DNA from: Brachionus rotundiformis
Lineage: Eukaryota; Rotifera; Eurotatoria; Ploima; Brachionidae
NCBI GenBank assembly: GCA_016802295.1
Contig: JAESIW010000137.1
Span: 677,592-741,591, forward strand
DNA length: 64,000 bases
Direction of reading: 5' to 3'
Numbering within the stretch: the stretch's first letter is position 1; each line of letters opens with the position of its first letter. The translations under genes and the position numbers were made by a program. Shown piece by piece: positions 23,190 through 35,323 of the stretch. The notes beneath the pieces are model-generated. The model was given only the letters and a program-made list of their open reading frames with translations. It was not told the DNA's origin and ran no database searches.

Positions 23190-26100
23190 ATGAAAAATTC
23201 AGATGAGACTGAATCCCAACAAACTGAATCGGTAAGATATCTTTTTTTAAATAAAATACCCATTTAATTTATGTCCAAAATTGTCTAATCAATTTCTATT
23301 ATAAATTTAAAAGTTACAAAATAAAAAATTATGAATCGGGTTTTTTGTTTGAACACTTATTTTTCTATTATAATATAAAATTTTAAAAAATTGAAATATT
23401 TGGATCTTACTCGAGTCTGAAGTATAAGGCTTGTATGCATGCTGTTGCTTATTAAATCTCTCAACTATTCGAGTAAACTAATAATTTCAATTTTTAAAAT
23501 TCTTGTTGTATTGATTTGAATTTTTGTTGTTATAAATTTTGTTAAATCGATTGCACAATTAATTATATTTAATTTTAGCTTAATTAATTTTTAGACGAAA
23601 ATGTACGCTGTTCTGTAGATTTAACTTGGCGTATAACATTTTCGTCAAGCTATTGCTCATAACGACATAATATCTAGTTGCTTTTAAATTAAATATGATT
23701 TATTTATTTATTAATTTTATTCAATTTTTAAGCCATTAATTCCCAAAAGTAAAATTCCGTGCTACAGCTAAACAAATTAATTCAAATTTTTTTTAGATAC
23801 TACAAATAAAAGTAATAGTGTTCTAGATCAAAAATAAAAAAGATCTAGGACCGATCAGGATTAGATTAGCTTGATTTTTATTGTATTGACGTATTCTAGT
23901 GTTACTTAATCAACATTATATCTGGTAAAATGAGAGACAATGCTTTTTTTTTTGTTTATTTTAATATTTTAGTATAGCTTATTTAATTTTATTGCTTGAT
24001 TCCTCTAACTAACACATAACTACCTAATCATTCGACTTGTTAAGATTTACGGTCAAATGACCACGGTTGGTCCAAGATTAAATCGCGGATTCACTGTTCT
24101 AATCCAATTTAATGTTTTACTCTTTTTTATACAATCTAATCGATTTTTTTAGAATTTAGATTCACAAATAACAAATGAGCAAATAGATGATCAAAAAGTA
24201 AATTTTTATTTATTATTATTAATAAAATTATTAACCTCAAAGCGAGGTCTGTTCTAAGAATGCTTGATAAGTATATGTCCCTACATTATTTTGGTAAGAT
24301 AACTAAACAACTAGCTTCCTCAGAATGCACGATTTTTTGGCTTAAATCAAAAAGCATGTTATTTCTGGGTAACGATTTAAGACAAATAATCTAAAACCCC
24401 TTGCTTTAAATCGTCATGTGGTAATCTATTCTTGAACCACTTGTTCAATGCTTACTCTTAAACAAAGAAGCGGAATTCGATAATACCAATATTTTAAAAC
24501 AATTGTTGCACTTTATTATTTCTGGCTAGACGTATCGAATTTCGCTAAACCACATGAAGATCTGTTTTGTTTTCGAAATTTTTAATTTTGGTTCAATTTA
24601 ATCTAACATTTTTAAATGAATAATTTTTAAGCCCTAAAATAATTGAGCCGAGAAAAAAAAAGTAAAATTTTTTTATTACCAACAAAAACAAATATACTTT
24701 AAATTATCTTATTTTTGTGTAAATTTTATATAATATAAATATATTTTTTTTTGTCAATTTAAAATAATTAAAAATTAGCTAATCTTAAATAGAATGAGCC
24801 TTAACCCAATATTCATAGAAAAAAGCTAATATTTAATTTTAAAAAAAGGACAACAATAGGCAACAAGATGACAAAAAAGAGGATACGAGCCCCGATAAAA
24901 ACCTAGACTTGGCCAAGAACAGTTGTTCCAAAAGAAAAAATGGCTTGAGAAATTCTCGCAATAACCGATCATCTTCCAGATCGGTTTCAAAAAATCGCAG
25001 TAGATCTAGATCAGCCTCTTCTAGATCTAGTCGATCGCATTCACGATCAAGTAGATCATCATCTCGATCTTCTAGATCATCCTATGACAGAACTAAAAAG
25101 CAAATTTCCAAAAAAAAGTCCAAAAAAAGGCGAAAATATTCGTCTTCTAGATCTCGATCAAGATCGTCATATTCACGATCGTCAAGATCTTCATACTCTC
25201 GTTCCAGATCATATTCCCGGTCCAGATCCAGATCTTCATCAAGATCTTCCTCCTCCCGGTCAAGCTCAAGTTCAAGGTCGCGTTCCTATTCAAGATCATC
25301 AAGAAGCTCCAGATCCAGATCTACAACCAGACGATACAGAAACAGTAGGGACTCATCGTATTCATCTAAATCAAGCCGTTCAAGGAGCCGCTCAAGAAAA
25401 AGGACTCCTAAATTGACCTCATCTGCCAGGCTTGGATCTAAAAATGGAAAATACACATATAATCCCACTTCAGCGATGCCATTTAATCAGACTTATAAAA
25501 ATAAAGATAGATTTTCGCTAAACATCAATCGAAATAAAACTCCAGGCTTTAATTTTAATCGAAATGAGGAAACAAATCCTAAAATCAAAACTGCCAAATT
25601 GTCTAGCTTAAACTTGAATAATAAAGCCAAAGAGGACTTGGTTAAAAGAAAACTTAAGGCTAAATTAGAAAAGGAAGCGGCAGAAAAAGAGCAACAATTG
25701 AAACAAGATGAAGAAAAAGTTGACGAAACTCCGGTCATACCGATCACAAGTTACCAAAACGAAAGTGATTCAGAAGAGGACGAAGAAGATGAGGAGAAAA
25801 AAATCGAGACGCCTGTCAAAAAACAAAAAATTGACAGCAAGTCTGATGATGAAGAAGAAAAAGAGAAAACTAAGAGTATGCTTAATGTTTTAACCAAACT
25901 TAACAAGAAAAAAAACTTTAATGCCAAAAATGAGACAAAAAAAGCGCCCATTATAAAAGCTGGTCAATTGGCCAAAGTAGAAGAAGCTCCTGTAAATAAA
26001 TTAATTGGACCTAAACTTCCTTATTATACAAAACAAACCAGTGACAAGAAAGAAGAGGTTGCAGACACTAATGAGACCAATTCGCAACGAATTAACTTCT

Positions 26101-26747
26101 CACAAGACGATTTGGCCAAGTATGATGAGCTGTGTAAAAGATCACAAATGTATGCTAAATACAATCAAGTAAGCGTGGTTAATTTGGGTCCTAATGGTGA
26201 GACACAAATTAAAATGGTTGAATTGGACAAAAATGAAAATAAGGTTGAAAATGACAACCCAATTCCGTTGCAATCTAATGAACTTTATGGACTTAGCGTT
26301 CCGGAAGATGTAACTCTTAAAAATATCGAAAATAAACCTGAGGAAGAGAATAAGTCGCATCCAGAAGTTAGCAGTGATGAAAAACTACAGACAGACATTT
26401 TACAACAGCAACATGCTCAAAATTTGCTTTTACAGCAACAGCATATGCAGTTATCACAACCATTTCAGTATATTCCCATACAAAATCCACTGCAACAAAT
26501 AATTCAATTGCCCAATAGCGGGCTAAACATGCTTCATGCAAACCATCTTAATTTAATGCAACCTTCCGCTTTGAATTTATTGCAACAACCTCTCATGGCC
26601 ATACAGAATCCAAGCTTACCGATACAGTATGTAACAGCCGGTCAAATTGGTCAGCAGTTTATTCAATTAAGACCTGGTATGTCTGCTCTGGCACCACAGC
26701 CTCAGTTTATTATAAATTCACCGTTTTATCGAATTTTACCACAATGA
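23190..26747 (+). CDS. RS-domain (SR-related) nuclear protein
   Basis: Three exons, 23190-23231, 24153-24197 and 24849-26747, all joined in phase 0, encode 661 residues. The first two tiny exons give MKNSDETESQQTES and NLDSQITNEQIDDQK. Residues about 50-200 are almost pure Arg-Ser repeats, the hallmark of SR-related splicing proteins. A Lys/Glu-rich coiled segment follows, then acidic Ser-Asp-Glu stretches (CK2-like), a short block FSQDDLAKYDELCKRSQMYA that may be a folded helix, and a Gln/Leu/Pro-rich tail. No RRM or zinc finger is visible, so it is not a classical SR protein. It is probably a nuclear-speckle splicing cofactor, by inference from the RS domain. Its introns (921 and 651 bp) are more than ten times the local norm. 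An AATAAA at 26939-26944 is a plausible poly(A) signal. Confidence 0.75.
23594..23646. repeat. Intronic hairpin in RS gene intron 1
   Basis: GACGAAAATGT (23594-23604) is perfectly inverted as ACATTTTCGTC (23636-23646). The stem extends through ACGC (23605-23608) and GCGT (23629-23632) with a three-base bulge, leaving a loop of about 20 bases. The stem is too short for a typical animal pre-miRNA. It could be an intronic RNA structure or the end of a decayed element. Confidence 0.5.
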
Positions 26748-27058
26748 AATTAGAAAACCTTTTATTTGTAACAATGTGAAGAATTCAATTCTTGAACAGT
26801 CAATGAAAAAATGAAAAATAGCGAGTCGAAATGTTTTTAATTTTAAGTTTTGAATTTTTGTTTGTTTTTTTTTCTTTGGGGGTTTAAACGTTTTAATTAT
26901 TTAATTTAAATTTTATAATATATTAATTTCATTACTTCAATAAAAGTTAATTTTCGAGTTTATCATCTCTAAATTAATCTTACAAATGGTGAAAATATTT
27001 AAAATATTTATTTTTTTATTCAAATTATGATTTTTGTTCATAAAAGCCAGTGAGCAAA
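26748..27058. other. Convergent 3' region, RS gene / PUS7
   Basis: 311 bp between the stop codons of two convergent genes. It contains the AATAAA at 26939-26944 for the plus-strand gene. The two transcripts may overlap at their 3' ends. Nothing else is recognised. Confidence 0.6.
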
Positions 27059-29703
27059 TTAATCACTTAAAATTTCTCTTAAAGCCATTGTTGCATACGA
27101 CGAAGTCGGAAGAGTGTACTCAAGACAAACAGCTTTCAATTGCTCTGAACAATTATCTTAACAAAAAAGAAAATGAATTAAGTTTCTATTAAATTTAAGC
27201 TATACAAAATCACTAAGCTAACATAATAAGTAAAATACTATCTTGTTTTTTTGTTCGATGGTCATGAATGATTTTGAATAAAATATGAAAAATAATTACC
27301 TGAAATATTATTATCCTGTTGTTTATTCAGATCTATCAAATCCCAGTCACCTTTTATCAACATCTGGTTGTTATCTGAATAATTGACAATATCATAATTC
27401 AAATTATTTGGTTTGACCAAAATATTTCTATAGTCACCAGAAAGTGAAAAGTCCCTAAAAATAGTCAAAATAATTATTTGTCATTTAGAAAATTTTTTAA
27501 AAACTAAATACTACTCACTTGATTTTATTTTTAAAAGATTCAAGACTAAGACCATCGCTTTTTAAGATTTCAGTATAAAAATCTTTAACTTTGAATTTAA
27601 ACTCATTAATTTAATCAAAAGCTTAAAATTGTCTTTATTACTTTTATTTTGTGGATAAGTTATATTGTGCCCTGGAAGAGGTAAGACAACGTCTTCAATC
27701 TTATATTTGTTTAGGTCATCTTCTTTTAAACAAATGACTGTATTTTTATCTGGTCTGACCAAGTCTCCAATAACAGGCACCAATCCGTACAATTCAACTC
27801 GCTTACTTGTTACTTCATTCCACACAAAGCTTTGATACGCATGCAGATACATTAATCTCATGTTTCGAGGTATCTGTAAAAATTATTTGAAAACATTGTT
27901 AAAAAAGGTAAATTTTTTTCAAAACAAGAAAAATACATGTTGAAACGCTCCCAAGTAATCATTTTTGGAACTTTTTGATAAACCATCAAGAAGAAATTTT
28001 TCTATACAGTTTATATTTTGAATGTGAACAAGAGCACGGTTTGAATCATTGGTACTAAACCAAACGTCTCTGGCTTTTCTAATTTCCTCTTTTTCATAAT
28101 TAGTTTTTCGTGGTTTTAGAATAAGATCGATTGCTTCTTTTATATTGTTCATTATTAAGAATCTTTAAATATTTAGCTATTAAAATAATACCAGATTTTA
28201 AATTAATAAAAATTAACTTGCTTGCCAATTATATGAGTTGGTACTTCACTATTGTTTCCAAATCGCTGTAAGCCAAAATAATTAATGAAACCATTATTTT
28301 TTAAAGCATCTAAGCTTTTTAAAATTTTCATATCGTCTTTTTCTGATACTTCTTTTAGAACAATTTTGAATCGATTTCCGGATAGATCTCCCAGTCTCAA
28401 GCCTTCATTTGTTGTTCTATGTAAATTTTTTTTACTAGCAAATTTAAAAATCCCTTTAAAATTTATTACCTAAAGTTTCCAAGTTTAATATTATGAAAAT
28501 TTTTGTTTAACCGATCAATTTCTTTAGGACTTATTCTAAACAGAAGAAAATAAAATAAAAAACGATTAAGAAAAAAATCATTTAACTTGAAAAAAGATAT
28601 CAATTGAGTTGTTTTGGCTTTTTTGTCTTTTGTTCCTGAATACCCGATTCTTTTGGCATTAATTCTTTAAGAATTCAATTAGACAAGTTTTATTAAGATA
28701 TTATGAATATGAATCTACCTCAAGTGCTTGCAAATCAAATTTACTGCTTGAATAGTATCAATATTTTCCTTGTACATGGCACATAAAGTAAAACTTTTAT
28801 CACCCAAATCCTTGCTTCTTGAATTTGCCTTAAAACTATCTCGGCTTGACCGATTCTAGAAAATTTTGAATTGTTATTAAAATTTTTTTGGATTTAGTCA
28901 ATAAATTGAAGAAAATTTTTCTAAAAATCTATTTATAAATTGAGTTTTTTAATAAAATCATTCAACTTTTTAAACTTTAATAATTAATTAGTTTATCATT
29001 AAATTTTTCTTACACTTTTTTTAACATGAGTTATTTCAATAAGTTGATTATTCTTATCTTGTTGAATAGTATTTGTTACATATTGATCAGTTTTTTGTTT
29101 TACAAATTCGTGAATTAACTTTCGATCAGATTTTTCATCTTACAAAATGATTAGATGCTTCTAATTGTGAATTTATCTTACTAGGAGCAGGGAAAGACAT
29201 TGGTTCGGGCTGAAAATCAGATGACAAGTAACTTTCTAATTTTTCAAATAGTTCTTGGCCTAAAATTCTACGAACATCATTTTTCTAGAAATTTATTTAA
29301 AATTAAAATTTATTAAACGAATTAAAAAAAAAAGAATACAATTGTTTCAATTTCTTCAGCACTTTGCTTCTTTAAGTCATTAACTGGTATATCGAAATTT
29401 GTAAGTCTGACCACATTTCCTTCTAAATCTACCTCATTTACAATAAAATCAGAATGACTAAAGCAAGTTATTCAAATAAGACTAAAATTATTCGAAAATA
29501 TAAAAAATAACTAACCTTTGCTTTAAAATTGCTTTGAAAAGTTGATTATTCTTGTTAGCTCGTTCTTTAATGCCAAAATTAGTTTCAGTGGGGATAATCG
29601 ATGGCTCAAAAGAATCATCTTGTTCAAAATCAACCTCTTCTGAATCGTTGGTTTTTATTTTTTTAGTATTTGGCTCACTAAATTCATCAAGTTTTCGACT
29701 CAT
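27059..29703 (-). CDS. PUS7: Pseudouridylate synthase 7 (TruD family)
   Basis: Converts uridine to pseudouridine in tRNA (including U13/U35-type sites) and in mRNA and snRNA. Thirteen exons on the complement: 29516-29703, 29340-29457, 29182-29284, 29014-29138, 28719-28855, 28587-28664, 28470-28535, 28222-28416, 27937-28162, 27642-27873, 27519-27588, 27300-27454, 27059-27156, giving 596 residues (human 661). TruD landmarks occur in order: SDFIVNEV, FTLCAMYKENIDT, the catalytic Asp in GYSGTKDKKA (about residue 237), LGDLSGNRFKIVL, FINYFGLQRFG, IDLILKPRK, MYLHAYQSFVWNE, DFSLSGDYRNI and the terminal YATMALRE. The intron at 28163-28221 starts with GC, not GT; only that join restores the frame. The acidic, charged N-terminal tail is shorter than in vertebrates. 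The identification is secure. Confidence 0.93.
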
Positions 29704-30038
29704 TTTGTTTAAAAATAATAAAAAATTTCAAATTTTGAAAGTTATTTTTTGCAATTATTATTTTATTTCAGGGTCAAGGTGAAATTTTGCATGCATGCTT
29801 GTACCTAAATCAAGATACTTTTGAAATCTGCTATAGCTCGATATACGTAGATTAAATGATGAAATTTGAAAGAACTTTTTTGCAATTATTGTCAGTCGGC
29901 AATCACAATAGATTTGAAATAAATTTAATGCTCGAAATAGTTTAATTCATTAGATTTATTTATATTTAAAAATATTTTATAAAAAATATTTCTATTTAGT
30001 AGCTTAGTTTTTTTACCTTATAGATTAATTAAAAAAAA
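29704..30038. promoter_or_regulatory. Bidirectional promoter region, PUS7 / AARS
   Basis: Only 335 bp separate the divergent start codons of PUS7 (complement) and AARS (plus), so both promoters must be shared or overlapping. A somewhat GC-richer block at about 29770-29900 sits centrally. An acceptor-like TATAG ends at 30023, fifteen bases before the AARS start. No defined transcription-factor site is claimed. Confidence 0.5.
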
Positions 30039-33000
30039 ATGTCTATGCCATTTTTAAAGGCCAGTGAAGTTCGGCAAAAATTTATCGAATTTTTCACTAA
30101 TAAACATGAGCACTTATACGTTCATTCATCTAATACTATTCCTCTTGACGATCCAACCTTACTCTTTGCTAACGCTGGAATGAACCAAGTTTGATAAAAA
30201 ATTAGCTTATTCAATCAATTATTTGGTTTTTGATTTTTAGTTTAAACCCCTTTTTTTGGGCACTGTTGACCCAAATAGTGAAATGGCCAGATACAAGAGA
30301 GTCTGTAATAGTCAAAAGTGTATCCGTGCTGGTGGAAAGCACAACGACTTAGGTAAATTTATCTATTTAATTAATAAATCAGAGAGTTTAAATTTTGAAA
30401 TAGATGATGTCGGTAAAGACGTATACCATCATACTTTTTTTGAAATGTTAGGTAATTGGTCTTTTTCGAATTATTTCAAAGTAATTATTTATTAATAGAA
30501 AAAAAAAATCTAAATTTTTCAAAAGGTAGAGGCCATAAATATGGCTATGGAGCTGTTGTTAGATGTCTTCAAAATAGACAAGAATCGTCTTTATGCAACT
30601 TACTTTGAAGGACATCCGCAAAGTAATTTAGAACCTGATCTTGAAACCAAACAGCTTTGGATGAAATAGTAATTTTCCATTTTTTATCTATTTGTTAAAA
30701 ATTTGCTTTACTCAAGTCTGCCAGAAGATCACATACTTAAAGGAAATATGAAGGATAATTTTTGGGAGATGGTAATGAGAATTTTTTTATGCATGAAAAA
30801 AAAATTAATTTCAATTATGAAAAAAACAGGGTGAAACAGGTCCATGCGGTCCATGTACAGAAATCCATTATGATAGAATTGGCGGAAGAAATGCTGCTCA
30901 TTTAGTAAATCAAGATGATCCAGATGTTTTAGAAATATGGAATCTTGTGTTCATCCAATTCAATAGGGAATCAGATGGTTCTCTAAAACTACTACCAAAT
31001 AAACATGTTGACACTGGTATGGGTTTTGAACGGTTGACATCGGTAATTCAAGATAAATCTTCAAACTATGACACCGATATATTTCTGCCAATTTTTGATG
31101 CTATTCATAAAGTAATTCAAAAAAACCTAGAGTTAACTTATTTACCAATTTATTTTATTTCAAAGGAAACTGGTACAAGGCCTTATCAAGGCAAAGTTGG
31201 TACAGAGGATGCTGAGAAAATAGACATGGCATATAGAGTTGTTGCTGATCATATTAGGACATTAGTTATTTCAATAAGTGATGGTGGTAGACCGGATAAT
31301 ATTGGTCGTGGCTATGTATTGCGTCGTATTTTGCGCCGTGCCATTCGATTTGCTATTAAAAAATTGAATGCCAAGCCTGGTTTCTTGGCTGATTTGGTTG
31401 ATGTTGTAGTAGGCTTGCTAGGTGATGCATTTCCAGAAGTAACCAAAGATCCTCAATATGTCAAAGATGTAATAAATGAGGAAGAAGCTCAATTTTTGAA
31501 AACACTAAGCCGTGGTCAAAAATTACTCGAAAAAACAATCAGCCAATTGGACAAGGATATAAAAATATTTCCAGGAGATATCGCTTGGCGTTTGTATGAC
31601 ACTTACGGATTTCCATTCGATTTAACCCAATTGATGTGTGAAGAAGCAGGTCTAACTATTGACAAAGAAAGGTATGAACAAGCTAAGCAGGAATCAATAC
31701 TAAAATCTCAATCTACAAATCAAAATGCAAGTGAATCTATCATGCTAGATGTATATGCCATAGACGAATTGAAGCAAAAATTTTTCTTGCCAACCAATGA
31801 TGCTCCTAAATATGATTATTCATTTGAGACAGAAAATTCAAAAGGTGATTACAAATTAAGACCATGTAAAGCAGTTATTAAAGCTATTAGAGCTAATAAG
31901 CAATTTTTGAATGAGATCCCAGTGGGACAAGAGTGCGGAATTCTGCTTGACCAGACAAATTTTTATGCAGAGCAAGGTGGTCAAATATATGACGAAGGTT
32001 ATTTTACCAAAATTGCTGATGAAGAAGGATGTGAATTTGTGATCAATAATGTTCAAGTAAGAGGTGGCTATATACTCCATATTGGATCATTATCATGTGT
32101 GAATAAAAACGCGACACTTAAAATTGGTGATGAAGTAGAGCTTTTTGTCGATATGGAAAGACGACGATGCATCATGAACAATCACACAGCTACCCATGTT
32201 TTGAACTTTGGATTGAGAAAAATTTTAGGTGAAGTTGATCAAAGGGGCTCTTTGGTAGCCCCCGATCGGCTACGTTTTGATTTCACTCATAAAACAGCGA
32301 TGAAAGTTGATCAAGTAAAGCAAGTAGAAGAAATCTGTCAAGAAATAATTGGCAAAAAGCTATCGGTCTATGCCAAAGAGACTCCTCTGGTTGTAGCTAA
32401 AGCCATACAAGGCTTGAGAGCTGTATTCGACGAGACCTATCCGGATCCAGTCAGAGTTGTTTCTGTTGGAAAACCCATTGAAGATCTTATTGCCGATCCG
32501 AATGGCCCTAACGCTTTTGACTATTCGGTTGAATTCTGCGGTGGTACACACTTGAAAAACAGTGCTCACATGGAGAAGTATGTCATATTGAGTGAAGAGG
32601 CGATTGCTAAAGGAATCAGGCGTATAATTGCTATGACAGGTCCAGAAGCTTTGAAGGCTCACAAGAGAGCTGATCAACTAGAAAAAGAAGTTGTTCAATT
32701 AAGTGGAAAAGTAAAGTCTGAAATAGAGAATAACAAAGAAAATGCCAACTTGATTGCTTTGAATAAAGAAATTTACAATCTAAATGAGACCATTAACCAG
32801 AGTCAAATATCATATTGGCGAAAAGATAAATTTAGATCTGATTTAGAAAAATTGAGAAAGAATATTATCGATTTGGATAAGGCAAACAAAACAAAACTTT
32901 TGGCAAGTTCACTTGAAGAAGTTAAAGAGTTTGTCAAAGAAAATGCCGACGCCAAAATTGTTGTAAGAGAATTTAAAGTTGGTGGTGAATCAAAATCTTT

Positions 33001-33334
33001 GAACGAAGTCTTGAAAAACATTAGACAAAATTTGCCAGAGTCATCAATAATGCTTTTTAGTGTTGATGAATTAAACGAAAAGCTTTTATGCTTATCATCC
33101 GTCCCGGAAGTATTCTTTAAAGAAAATTTTAATTAAAATAGTCTAAATAAATTTTAAATTTAGTCCAAAAAGACAGTATTAAAAGCAAATGAATGGATTA
33201 ACCAATTGGCTCAAGTTGCCAATGGTAAAGGAGGTGGAAAAGACACACAAGCTCAATTATCAGGTTCGAACATTACTAGCTTAAATGAATGCATAGAATT
33301 GGCCCATAAATTTGCTCAAGTCAAGCTAAACTAA
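30039..33334 (+). CDS. AARS1: Cytosolic alanyl-tRNA synthetase
   Basis: Class II synthetase that charges tRNA-Ala and proof-reads mischarged Ser/Gly. Seven exons (30039-30188, 30241-30352, 30404-30480, 30526-30668, 30717-30771, 30830-33109, 33164-33334) give 995 residues, close to the usual 960-970. The catalytic core is at the N terminus (PFLKASEVRQKFIEFF, FANAGMNQFKP, RVCNSQKCIRAGGKHNDL, HHTFFEMLGNWSF, and GMGFERL). The editing domain carries HTATH (about residue 630) and CGGTHLKNSAH (about 748), the zinc-binding set. The C-Ala-like end has a KGGGKDTQAQLSG segment. There is no mitochondrial presequence, so cytosolic. The first five introns (45-58 bp) cluster in the 5' third, followed by one 2.3-kb exon. 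The gene is divergent from PUS7 and followed 225 bp later by RPUSD2. Confidence 0.96.
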
Positions 33335-33559
33335 AATTTTAGTAAAAAAATTTTTAGCTAAAAATAAAAAAAATAGCCGATTAACTTGAAAAAAATTTAT
33401 TTATTTAAAAATATCTGGTTATTTAATAAAATTGATAAAACACTTAGGTTTTTAAATCGTTTTTTTTAAATGGATTTATAACCATTGGATACATGCATTA
33501 TCATTAGAACATTTTTCTTGTGATCCAAACTCAATTGTTTAACTGTTTATAAGCTAGAT

Positions 33560-35323
33560 ATGTTTACTCGGTCTAACTTAAATAATTTTCTTAGAATATT
33601 TGATAGAGTTTTCCGAATTGAGACGAATTTTGTCGGTTATCAAACTCACGTATATTTTACTAAATTAAGTAAGATGTCAGCTAACAACCCAGAAACATTG
33701 GACGAAAGCGAAAAAAAAGTCAAAACAAAACAGGAAATAAAAGAAGAACGAAAAAGAGCGTTAAAGCAAAGACGTCAACTTAAAAAAGAGCATAAAGAAG
33801 TTGGCTTTTCAAATGATATCTTAAAACAGACTGAATATTATTTTGAAAATGGCTTGAGAAAAGTATATCCGTATTATTTTGGCTGGAATACAACTGCAAA
33901 AGAGAGATGGTTCAATCGTACATTATTAGATATTTACAAAACGGAATTTTCTAGAGCCACAGTTAATCAATCAATTGAACATTTGATTGAGAGTGGTAAG
34001 ATCAGATGCAATGGACAAATAAAACCACTAGATTACAAAATTAAAAATGGGGACAGAATATCTCATATAAAGCATCGTCATGAAATTCCTGTCCTCGGAG
34101 ACAAGATTAAGGTAATTTTTGAAGATGAGAATTATTTAGTTGTTGACAAACCATGCTCGATTCCAATTCATCCATGTGGAAAATATCGATATAATTCTCT
34201 ATCGATTATTTTAATCAAAGAAATGGGCTATTCAAATTTAAGAAGTTTGAGATCATTTAAAACTTTATAATATTCTATTCGTTTTAATTTTTTTAATTTA
34301 GCAATGTATAGATTGGATAGATTGACTAGTGGTTTAGTTATATTAGCGAAAAATTTGAAATCAGGTCTTCTTGTTGATAAACATATAAAGGAAAGAACAG
34401 CTCAAAAAACCTATTTATGCCGGGTTGTAGGAGAATTTCCTACGTAAGTAATTTTTTTTTAATTGTATTGATATCATATTGTTCATGTAAATAATACAAT
34501 AATATCTAGATCAAAATTTTTATTATCTCCCAACCTAATTTAATAAAATATTTTGTAGTGAAAGGATAGTTGTTGATAAACCAATTGATTGTGCCTCCAG
34601 AAAAATAGGTCTTTATTGGGTTGACTCGGCTAATGGTAAAGAAGCATTGACAGAATTTGAGAGGGTAAGTTTCAATGGTACAACTTCAGTTGTGAAGTGT
34701 TTTCCTAAAACTGGTAGAACTCACCAAATTCGAATTCATTTGCAATATTTGGGCTATCCAATTGTGAACGATCCATTGTATAACCAGCCTACTGTATGGG
34801 GCCCATCTAATGGAAAAAATGGAGTTTATGAATTTAACAAGGATGAAATAGAACAAAATTTTCTAAGAATTCATACTTATGAAGCTTGGATTATAAAACA
34901 AGAGTCGTTAGAAGACGAAATAGATGATAAAGAAAAGACAGAAAAAAATTTAGATGACGCTACGAAACGAAAAAATACAGAAGAAGAAATAAAAGAGTGT
35001 AAAAAGCAAAAATTGAATATTGATTTAGACAAAGAAGTAAGTGAACAAACCATCAATGAAGAAAAAGCTGAGATTGATCCCAACTTACCAAGTTTTGATA
35101 TTTCGAAGCTAACTAAAGAGGAGGAGTGTTTTGAATGTAATCAAATTTATCGAGATCCAGTCAGATCTGAAATGACGATGTATCTCCATGCGTTGTCATA
35201 TAAAGTACTATTATCTATTTTTTAAAATTTTGATATTTATATTTTTTCAATTCAAAAAAGTTTGACAGTCTAGAATTCAAAACCGAGTATCCTAAATGGG
35301 CAAAAGATGACTTCGATCAGTGA
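33560..35323 (+). CDS. RPUSD2: RNA pseudouridylate synthase domain-containing protein 2 (RluA family)
   Basis: RluA-type pseudouridine synthase. Four exons (33560-34244, 34302-34443, 34559-35204, 35261-35323) give 511 residues. Order of parts: an N-terminal stretch with Arg/Phe that could be a mitochondrial presequence, a Lys/Glu-rich linker, the S4-like segment beginning YYFENGLRKVYPYYFGW, the VDKPCSIPIHPCG strand, the catalytic Asp in YRLDRLTSG (about D234), GRTHQIRIHLQYLGYPIVND, and a conserved C-terminal module with CFECNQIYRDP and WAKDDFDQ. The last two are typical of RPUSD2 and absent from RPUSD1/4. An internal methionine after the possible presequence (LSKMSANN) could start a cytosolic or nuclear form. 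An acidic insert of about 80 residues near the C terminus is low-complexity. Confidence 0.9.

Noticed and set aside
24051..24062. GGTCA-AA-TGACC palindrome in RS intron 2 region, resembling a nuclear-receptor element
   Set aside because: Spacing is two instead of three, it is intronic, and a 5-bp inverted repeat is expected by chance at this scale.
33110..33163. AARS ending at the in-frame stop after ...VPEVFFKENFN
   Set aside because: The GTATTC after VPE is a donor; splicing to 33164 adds the conserved C-terminal KANEWINQLAQ...FAQVKLN, as in other AlaRS.
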